64,000 bases of DNA, from contig CAVWLA010000003.1 in the NCBI GenBank assembly GCA_963755825.1, positions 2,294,001 to 2,358,000 of the forward strand, given 5' to 3'. Origin of the DNA: DATBQN01 sp963755825. GTDB taxonomy: Bacteria > Acidobacteriota > Thermoanaerobaculia > Multivoradales > UBA5704. A program made the position numbers and the translations under genes. Position 1 is the first letter of the stretch, and the number at the start of each line of letters is the position of its first letter. Shown piece by piece: positions 9,842 to 16,767 of the stretch. Below the pieces are notes generated by a model, which saw nothing but the letters and a program-made list of their open reading frames with translations, was not told the DNA's origin and did no database searches.

Positions 9842-12022
9842 CTACACGTCGTGGATGAGCGGCTGGGGGCGGGCGAGGTAGAAGCCCTGGGCGTAGTCGA
9901 CGCCCAGGGATCTCAGGGCTTCCAGCGTCTCGGCGTTCTCGACGCACTCGGCGATGGTCTTGATGCCCATGACGTTGCCGATCTGATGGATCGACTCGAC
10001 GAGGGCGCGCTTGACGCGGTCGGCGACCATCCCCTGCACGAACTCGCCGTCGATCTTCAGGTAGTCGACCGGCAGGTCGCGGAGGTAGGCGAAGGAGGAG
10101 AGGCCGCTGCCGAAGTCGTCGAGCACGAAGCAACAGCCCTTGGCTTTGAGCGCGGTGATGAAGCGCATGGCGCCGTCGAGCTTGGTGATCGCCGCCGTCT
10201 CGGTGATCTCGAAGCAGATCCGGCGCGCGTCGACGCCGCTGGTGAAGAGCTCCTGGATGACGAACTCGAGGAAGCTCTCCTCGGAGAGCGTCTGGCCGGA
10301 GAGGTTGATGGCGAAGCGGAGGGGGCGGCCATCCTGGCGCCGCTGCGCCTCGGCGAGGGCGCGGAAGGCGGTGCCGACCACCCAGCGGTCGAGCGAGGCG
10401 ATCATGTGGTAGCGCTCGGCGGCGCAGATGAAGGCCGCCGGCCCGACGATCTCGCCGTTCCTGTCGAGCATGCGCAGGAAGATCTCGCACATCGCCTCGC
10501 CGTCGTCCGCCGCCTGGTCGGCCGGCTGGATCGGCTGGATCGGCTGGTAGTAGAGGCGGAAACGGCGATCCTCGAAGGCGCCATGGATGCGGTGGACCCA
10601 CTGCATCTCGCCGTAGCGCTCGGAGACCGCGGTGTCGTCCGGCTCGTACTCGTGGATGCGGTTCCTGCCGCTGTCCTTGGCGACGTAGCAGGCGGCATCG
10701 GCGCCGGAGAGCACGTGCGAGATGTCGCCGCTGTCCGGCGCGATCGGCACCAGGCCGATGCTCACCCCCACCTCGAACACCTGGCCGCGCCAGGAGAAGC
10801 GGAACTCGCGCACCGTGCGGCGCATCTGCTCGGCGATCTGCCGCGCCTCGGGGAGCGGGCAGTCCTCGAGCAGCACGCCGAACTCGTCGCCGCCCAGCCG
10901 CGCCAGGAGGTCGCTCTTGCGCACCCGCGAGCGCAGCAGCGCGGTGACCTGGCGCAGCATCTCGTCGCCCGCCAGATGGCCGCAGGTGTCGTTGACCACC
11001 TTGAACTCGTCGAGGTCGAGATAGAGGAGCGCGTGCCGCCGCTCGGCCCGCGCGCTGCGGATGGCGCGCTTCAGCCGGATCTCGAACTCGCGGCGGTTGA
11101 TGAGGCCGGTCAAGGCGTCGTGGCTGGCGAGGAAGGTCATCTCGCGCTCCAGGCCGCGGAGCTGCGTGATGTCCTTGAAGACGAGGACGGCGCCGGTCAC
11201 CTCGCCGCGGCGGTCGCGGATGGGCGCCGCGGAGTCGCGGACGGCGAGCTCCTGGCCGCCGCGGCCGGTGAGGAGGACGTGGCCCGGCGACTCGAAGACG
11301 GTACCGGCGGCGAGGCAGCAGCCGATGGGGTCGGGGAGCACCCGGCGGGTCACCTCGTCGACCAGCGAGAAGACCTGGGCGACGGGGAGCCCGAGCGCCT
11401 CGGCGGCGGACCATCCGGTCAGCCGCTCGGCGACCGGGTTGAGATAGTCGATCCGCCCCATGACGTCGGTGCGGATGACGCCGTCGCCGATCGAGGCGAG
11501 GGTCACCTGGGCGCGCTCGGTCTCGCGCCGCAGCGCCTCCTCGGCGGTCCGCCGCGAGGTGATGTCGAAGGCGATGCCGGCGCAGCCGACGATCCTCCCC
11601 TCGCTGTCGCGGAGCGGCTCGACCTGCGACTGCAGCAGCCGGCCCTCCCACTCCTGCTCGAAGCGGACGGCGCGGCCGGCGAGGGCCTGCGCGTGGGCCG
11701 CGAGCGGCGGGCTCGCCGGGTCGTCGGTCCCCAGGTACTCGCCGAGGCGGCGGCCGACGAGGCGGGCGGGGTCGATCCCCAGCGAGGCGAAGCCGCCGCC
11801 CAGGCAGGAGAGGATGCAGAGCTCGCGGTCGGTCGTCCAGAGGAGAGCGGGGATCTGCTCGACGAGCCGCGGCAGGTCGGGGTCGGCGCTGGCCGGCGCC
11901 GGCGTGGCGGCCGGCCTACGGCCGAGGAGGCTCCTCCCGCGGTCGGCGGCGGAGGCCCGCCGCGACCGCGGGCCGAGCGGTGAGACCGGGCTCAGGCGAT
12001 TTCCGACATGTTTTCGACGCAC
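9842..12022 (-). CDS. PAS-PAS-GGDEF-EAL cyclic-di-GMP enzyme (paralogue B)
   Basis: 726 aa, soluble. Two PAS domains (about 45-160 and 170-290; TLASIGDGVIRTDVMGRIDYLN marks the second), a GGDEF domain (about 300-460, intact GGDEF in ARLGGDEFGVLL) and an EAL domain (about 475-726). The EAL signature is the EIFLRM variant; FAINLSGQ, CFEITET, DDFGSGLSS, LKID and AECVE with the metal and catalytic residues are kept. So both diguanylate cyclase and phosphodiesterase activities are possible. GTG at 12022 is the first start after paralogue A, 57 bases downstream of it, so the two are probably co-transcribed. Confidence 0.88.
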   Translation of the reverse strand: MRRKHVGNRLSPVSPLGPRSRRASAADRGRSLLGRRPAATPAPASADPDLPRLVEQIPALLWTTDRELCILSCLGGGFASLGIDPARLVGRRLGEYLGTDDPASPPLAAHAQALAGRAVRFEQEWEGRLLQSQVEPLRDSEGRIVGCAGIAFDITSRRTAEEALRRETERAQVTLASIGDGVIRTDVMGRIDYLNPVAERLTGWSAAEALGLPVAQVFSLVDEVTRRVLPDPIGCCLAAGTVFESPGHVLLTGRGGQELAVRDSAAPIRDRRGEVTGAVLVFKDITQLRGLEREMTFLASHDALTGLINRREFEIRLKRAIRSARAERRHALLYLDLDEFKVVNDTCGHLAGDEMLRQVTALLRSRVRKSDLLARLGGDEFGVLLEDCPLPEARQIAEQMRRTVREFRFSWRGQVFEVGVSIGLVPIAPDSGDISHVLSGADAACYVAKDSGRNRIHEYEPDDTAVSERYGEMQWVHRIHGAFEDRRFRLYYQPIQPIQPADQAADDGEAMCEIFLRMLDRNGEIVGPAAFICAAERYHMIASLDRWVVGTAFRALAEAQRRQDGRPLRFAINLSGQTLSEESFLEFVIQELFTSGVDARRICFEITETAAITKLDGAMRFITALKAKGCCFVLDDFGSGLSSFAYLRDLPVDYLKIDGEFVQGMVADRVKRALVESIHQIGNVMGIKTIAECVENAETLEALRSLGVDYAQGFYLARPQPLIHDV

Positions 12023-12079
12023 GGCGCAGAAATCCTGAGCAAGAACCGCGCCCGCCAGGGGAGCGGCCCTGGGCGGCAG

Positions 12080-14527
12080 CTATCCGAACGGCTCCGGTGC
12101 CGCGATCTCGTAGCCCTGCACGTAGTCGACCCCGATCCGCCGCAGCTCCTGGAGGGTCGCCGCGGTCTCCACCGACTCGGCGATCGTCTGGATGCCCATG
12201 ACGTGGCCGATCTGGTGGATCGACTCGACGAGGGCGCGCTGCACCGAGTCGCTCACCATGCCGCGCACGAAGACGCCGTCGATCTTCAGGAAATCGACGC
12301 GCAGGTTCTTCAGGTAGGCGAACGACGACAGGCCGCTGCCGAAGTCGTCGAGGACGAAGCGGCAGCCGAGGTTCTTGAGGGTGGAGATGAAGCGGGTCGC
12401 CCGCGCCAGGTTGGCGACCGCCGCGGTCTCGGTGATCTCGAAGCAGAGCCGCTCGGGGGCGATGCCGCTCGCCGCCAGCTCGCCGAGCACGTAGTCGAGG
12501 AAGGCCGCCTCGCCGATCGACTGGCCGGAGAGGTTGAGGGCGAAGCAGGTGGCGCCGGCGGGGTCGGCGAGCGGCCCCGCGACGAGCGCCGCGAAGGCGT
12601 TGTGGATCACCCAGCGGTCGATCGACGGGATGAGGTGATAGCGCTCGGCGGCGGGGATGAAGGAGCCGGGCGAGGCGATCCCCCCCTGCTCGTCGAGCAT
12701 GCGGATGAAGATCTCGCAGAGCGGCGGCCGGGCGCCGCCGGCGGTGTCGAGCGGCATGATCGCCTGCCGGTAGAGGCGGAAGCGCTCCTCCTCGAACGCC
12801 TTGTGGATGCGGTGGATCCACTGCATCTCGCCGTAGCGCTCGGCGACCAGGGTGTCGTCCGGCTCGTAGAGGTGCGAGCGGTTGCGGCCGCTCTCCTTGG
12901 CGACGTAGCAGGCGGCGTCGGCGGCGGAGAGCACCAGTCCCATGTCGCCGCTCGCGGCGCCGATCATCACCACGCCGAGCGACGCCGAGACGTCGAAGAT
13001 GCGCTCCTCCCAGACGAAGCGCTGCGCCTTGACGGCGGCGACCAGGCTGTCGGCGATCTCCCGCGAGCGCGCCGGCGTGGTGTCCTCGAGGAGGACGCCG
13101 AACTCGTCGCCGCCGAGGCGGGCGAGGGTGTCGCCCTTGCGCAGGCAGCCGGCGAGGGCGCTCGTCACCTGCTTGAGCAGCTCGTCGCCGGCGACGTGGC
13201 CGGCGGTGTCGTTGACCAGCTTGAACTCGTCCAGGTCGAGGTAGAAGAGGGCGTGCTCGCGCCCCTCCTCGAGCGCCGTGCGCAGGCAGAACTGCAGGCG
13301 GCTCTCGAACTCGCGGCGGTTGATGAGGCCGGTGAGCGCGTCGTGGCGCGCCACGTAGCTCATCTCGCGCTCCATGCCGCGCAGCTCGGTGACGTCCTTG
13401 AAGACGAGGACGGTGCCGGTGATCCGCCCGTCGCCGTCGCGGATCGGCGCCACCGAGTCGCGGATGGCGAACTCGGTGCCGTCGCGGCGCAGCAGCAGCG
13501 AGCCGCCCGGCTGCTCGATGATCTTGCCCTCCTCGAGGCAGCGGTCGACGGGGTTGAAGAGCGGGCGGCGGCCGAGCTCGTCGACGACGTGGAAGACGCG
13601 GCCGATGGGGAGCCCGAGCGCCTCGGCGGCCGGCCAGCCGGTCAGCCGCTCGGCGACCGGGTTCAAGTAGTCGATGAGGCCGCCGGCGCCGGTGCGGATG
13701 ACGCCGTCGCCGATCGAGGCGAGGGTCACCTCGGCGCGCTCGCGCTCCTGGGCGAGCGCCTGCTCGGCGGCCCTCTGCTGGGTGACGTCGTGGGCGACGC
13801 CCATGATGCGGACGGTGGCGCCGGCGGCGTCGCGCACGGCGCGGCCGCGCTCGGCGAGCCAGCGCTCGCCGCCGGGGGTGCGGACGCGGAAGGCGAGGGT
13901 GAAGTCCTCGCCGTCGTCCAGGCAGCGCTTGAGCGCCGCCACCAGCCGCGGCTGGTCGTCGGGGTGCACGGCGGCGGTGAAGAGCGGACCGCTGCGCCAG
14001 GCGCGCTCGGCGGCGAAGCCGAGCACCTCGTCGGCATGGGGGGAGAGCGTCAGCTCGTCCGACAGCAGGTTCCAGTCCCAGGCGACGGCGCCGGCGACGC
14101 GCTGCGCCAGCTCCAGCCGCTCGCCGCTCTCGCGCAGGGCGAGCTCGCTCTGCTTGCGCTCGGTGATATCGACGGCGGTCGCCATGGCGGCGGGGACGCC
14201 GTCCATCTCGACCATGCCGATGTTGATGTCCATCCAGCGCTCGGTGCCGTCCTTGCGGAGGATCTTGAGCTCCCAGGCCGGGCTCGGGGCGCCGCCGGCG
14301 AGCCGCGCCTCCACCCGCTCGCGCACCGCCGGCTGGAAGTCCGGATGGGCGACCCGCCAGACCTCGAGGCCGAGCAGCTCCGCGGCGTCGTAGCCGGTGA
14401 GCTCGGCGCAGGCGCGGTTGACGTAGAGGAAGGTGTCGCGGTAGACGAAGATGGCGGTCGACGTCGTCTCCGCCAGCGTGCGGAACCACTGCTCGCTCTC
14501 GCGCAGCGGAGGGTCGCCCGGGATCAC
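12080..14527 (-). CDS. PAS-PAS-PAS-GGDEF-EAL cyclic-di-GMP enzyme (paralogue A)
   Basis: 815 aa, soluble. Three PAS domains (first with TSTAIFVYRDTFLYVN, second with VAWDWNLLSDEL, third with TLASIGDGVIRTGAGG), then GGDEF (ARLGGDEFGVLL) and EAL with the EIFIRM variant, FALNLSGQ, CFEITET, DDFGSGLSS, LKID and AESVE. Key residues for both activities are present. From the third PAS onwards it is closely parallel to the downstream gene, so the pair arose by tandem duplication; A has an extra N-terminal PAS. The start is GTG at 14527. A TATAAT on this strand at 14655-14650 gives a leader of about 115 bases. Confidence 0.88.
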   Translation of the reverse strand: MIPGDPPLRESEQWFRTLAETTSTAIFVYRDTFLYVNRACAELTGYDAAELLGLEVWRVAHPDFQPAVRERVEARLAGGAPSPAWELKILRKDGTERWMDINIGMVEMDGVPAAMATAVDITERKQSELALRESGERLELAQRVAGAVAWDWNLLSDELTLSPHADEVLGFAAERAWRSGPLFTAAVHPDDQPRLVAALKRCLDDGEDFTLAFRVRTPGGERWLAERGRAVRDAAGATVRIMGVAHDVTQQRAAEQALAQERERAEVTLASIGDGVIRTGAGGLIDYLNPVAERLTGWPAAEALGLPIGRVFHVVDELGRRPLFNPVDRCLEEGKIIEQPGGSLLLRRDGTEFAIRDSVAPIRDGDGRITGTVLVFKDVTELRGMEREMSYVARHDALTGLINRREFESRLQFCLRTALEEGREHALFYLDLDEFKLVNDTAGHVAGDELLKQVTSALAGCLRKGDTLARLGGDEFGVLLEDTTPARSREIADSLVAAVKAQRFVWEERIFDVSASLGVVMIGAASGDMGLVLSAADAACYVAKESGRNRSHLYEPDDTLVAERYGEMQWIHRIHKAFEEERFRLYRQAIMPLDTAGGARPPLCEIFIRMLDEQGGIASPGSFIPAAERYHLIPSIDRWVIHNAFAALVAGPLADPAGATCFALNLSGQSIGEAAFLDYVLGELAASGIAPERLCFEITETAAVANLARATRFISTLKNLGCRFVLDDFGSGLSSFAYLKNLRVDFLKIDGVFVRGMVSDSVQRALVESIHQIGHVMGIQTIAESVETAATLQELRRIGVDYVQGYEIAAPEPFG

Positions 14528-14649
14528 CCCGGCCAGTCCTTCGCTCTCCGGTCCGTGGATCGACGGAATCGAGATCGCGTGGCCTCCTGGGGACGGCGGA
14601 TGGTGACGAGATGTTGTCCGGCGACGACGCCTGGTTGTTGGGCACCGTC

Positions 14650-14655
14650 ATTATA
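14650..14655 (-). promoter_or_regulatory. -10 element TATAAT for the GGDEF-EAL operon
   Basis: Consensus TATAAT on the minus strand in the 208-base gap between the cyclic-di-GMP operon and the divergent thioesterase. No clear -35. Nothing else is recognisable in this gap. Confidence 0.45.
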
Positions 14656-14735
14656 GTCTCGCCCGAGCGGTCGGCTCGACCGCGGCAAATGATTCAGCCC
14701 GCGCGCAAAGCCCCCGATCCCGAGCCACGGCAGCG

Positions 14736-15260
14736 ATGAGCGACCGCCAGCGAGCGACGGCGCCCGCGGTGGTCGCCGAGGACGGCTGGGAGGCGGTCGA
14801 GCCGCCGCGCCTCGAGGGGGGCCGCGGCTCCTTCGTCTCCGGCGACCCGCAAGGTGAGCGGCTGCGCGTCCGCTACTTCCGGCGCCCCGGCCCGCGCCCG
14901 CTCGCCGGCCGCGCCTGGTTCGGCCCGGGCTCCGAGGGACCGCCCGGCCACGCCCACGGCGGCAGCATGGCGGCGGTGCTCGACGAGGCGATGGGCGCCG
15001 CGGCCTGGATGGCGGGCCACCGGGTCGTCGCGGTGCAGCTCGACACCAGCTTCCGCCATCTGCTGCCGCTCGGTACCGACGCCTGGCTCGAGGCCTGGGT
15101 GGAGCGCGCGGACGGGAGAAAGGTGTGGACCGCGAGCCGCCTCTACGCCGGCGACACCCTCTTCGCCGAGGCGACGGCGCTCTTTGTCACCCTCGATCGC
15201 GAGCGCTTCGCGGCGATGCTGGCGCGCGTCGACGAGGTGCTGCCCGAGCCCTTCCGCTGA
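14736..15260 (+). CDS. PaaI/THEM4-like hotdog-fold thioesterase
   Basis: 174 aa, single hotdog domain. The signature GHAHGGSMAAVLDEAMG is the PaaI-type active-site helix (HGG with the acidic residue in DEAM); AVQLDTSFRHLLPLG and the final Ala-rich strands complete the fold. It should hydrolyse an acyl-CoA thioester in the cytoplasm as an oligomer. ATG at 14736 is the only start that keeps the N-terminal region. Its stop is seven bases from the convergent thiI. Neighbours give no hint to the acyl chain. Confidence 0.82.
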   Translation: MSDRQRATAPAVVAEDGWEAVEPPRLEGGRGSFVSGDPQGERLRVRYFRRPGPRPLAGRAWFGPGSEGPPGHAHGGSMAAVLDEAMGAAAWMAGHRVVAVQLDTSFRHLLPLGTDAWLEAWVERADGRKVWTASRLYAGDTLFAEATALFVTLDRERFAAMLARVDEVLPEPFR

Positions 15261-15266
15261 GCCCGC

Positions 15267-16745
15267 CTACGGCGCCGGCGGCTCTGCGGCCAGGCGCATG
15301 AGAGCGCCGGCGCCGCCCTTGAGGTGAAAGGCGGCGAGGCCGGCCTGCTGCATGCGCTCGGCGAGGTCGGCGCTCTTCCAGCCCATCTCGCAGACGAGGA
15401 GATAGGTGAGGCCGCGGCCGAAGGAGGGGTAGGCGGCGACTGCCTGCGGGAAGTCGAGGCGGAGGGAGCCCGGGTAGTGCCAGGCCGCGAACGCCTCGGC
15501 CGAGCGCAGGTCGAGGATCGTCGCCCCCGCCGGGATGCGGTCGACGGCGAGCGGCGGCGCCGCGAGGCTCGCCGCCGGCAGGCCGCGCAGGTCGTGGGTG
15601 ACGCGGCGGGCGACCGCCTCGCGGAGCGCCGCCGGGTCGAGGAGGGCGTCGCCGGCGCGGATGGTGGCGAGGGGCGCCCGCGTCGCCGGCCGCCGCGGCG
15701 CGAGAGCACAGAACTCGCCGACCGCCGCCGCCAGTTCGTAGACGCCGGCGCGCCGCGCCAGCGCCAGGATCTCCTCCTTGTTGAAGCCGAGGAGCGGCCG
15801 CAGGATCGGCACGCTCACCGCCTCGCTCACCACCGCCAGGTTCTGCAGCGTCTGCGACGAGACCTGGCCGATGGCGTCGCCGGTGACGATCGCCGCCGCG
15901 CCGTCGGCGCGCACCACCGCCTGCGCGGCGCGGAGCATCTGGCGCTTCAGATGGAGCTGCCAGTCGCGGGGGGGCGTCCGCTCCTGGAGCTCGGCGGCGA
16001 GCGGCCGCAGGTCGATCTCGTGGAGCCGCGGCCGGTAGCCGTAGCTCCAGCGCTCGGCGATCACCCGCATCACCCCGAGGGCGCCCAGTCGGTGCGTCGT
16101 GCCGCCCAGGTTGCAGAAGACGTAGTCCAGCGCGACGCCGCGTTTGAGCAGCAGCCAGGCGGCGACGGCGGAGTCGAAGCCGCCCGAGACGAGCGCCACG
16201 GCGCGCCCCTCGACGCCGACGGGGAGGCCGCCCGAGCCGCGCGTCCGCTCGGAGAAGAGGTGGGCGCTGCCGGGCTCGATCTCGACGTGCGCCGTGGCCT
16301 CCGGCGCGCCGAGGTCGACGCGCGCCGCGTGCGGCAGGAGGGCGCGGCCGAGGGCGTTCTCGACCGCCTTCGAATCGAAGGGGATCGCCTCGCGCCGGCC
16401 GCGGCGGCTGGCACGGACGGCGAAGCTCTTGCCGCGCACGCCGTCGCGAAAGAACGCCTCGCCCTCGCGCACGACGTCGTCGAGGCTCGCCCACGGCCGC
16501 CGCACGATCTCCGACACCGACTGCACGCCGAAGACCCGTGCCGCGACCTCCGGCGCGCCGGCGTCGGGGCTCTCGAGATAGAGCCGGCTCCAGGTGCGCT
16601 CCAGCCGGTGCGGCATGCCGTGCGCGGCGAGCGCGTCGGCGAGGTTCCGCGTCAGCCGGCGGAGGAAGCGGATCCGCGTCTGCCGCGCCTTGGTATAGAA
16701 GTCGCCGGAGAGCCGCAGGACGAAGAGGCGATCGACGGCGGACAT
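15267..16745 (-). CDS. thiI: tRNA 4-thiouridine synthetase ThiI with rhodanese domain
   Basis: 492 aa. N-terminal ferredoxin-like and THUMP region (about 1-165), a PP-loop adenylation domain with VSGGFDSAVAAWLLLKRG (about 180) and a C-terminal rhodanese domain (about 390-492) with Cys in LLVCEMGWKS. ThiI adenylates U8 of tRNA and transfers sulfur from an IscS/SufS persulfide through the rhodanese cysteine; in some bacteria it also feeds thiamine thiazole synthesis. The long rhodanese form is the E. coli-like type. SufS encoded at 48-49.5 kb is a plausible sulfur donor. ATG at 16745 gives the canonical N-terminus. Confidence 0.92.
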   Translation of the reverse strand: MSAVDRLFVLRLSGDFYTKARQTRIRFLRRLTRNLADALAAHGMPHRLERTWSRLYLESPDAGAPEVAARVFGVQSVSEIVRRPWASLDDVVREGEAFFRDGVRGKSFAVRASRRGRREAIPFDSKAVENALGRALLPHAARVDLGAPEATAHVEIEPGSAHLFSERTRGSGGLPVGVEGRAVALVSGGFDSAVAAWLLLKRGVALDYVFCNLGGTTHRLGALGVMRVIAERWSYGYRPRLHEIDLRPLAAELQERTPPRDWQLHLKRQMLRAAQAVVRADGAAAIVTGDAIGQVSSQTLQNLAVVSEAVSVPILRPLLGFNKEEILALARRAGVYELAAAVGEFCALAPRRPATRAPLATIRAGDALLDPAALREAVARRVTHDLRGLPAASLAAPPLAVDRIPAGATILDLRSAEAFAAWHYPGSLRLDFPQAVAAYPSFGRGLTYLLVCEMGWKSADLAERMQQAGLAAFHLKGGAGALMRLAAEPPAP

Positions 16746-16767
16746 ACTAGAGCTCCATCTTCAAGGC

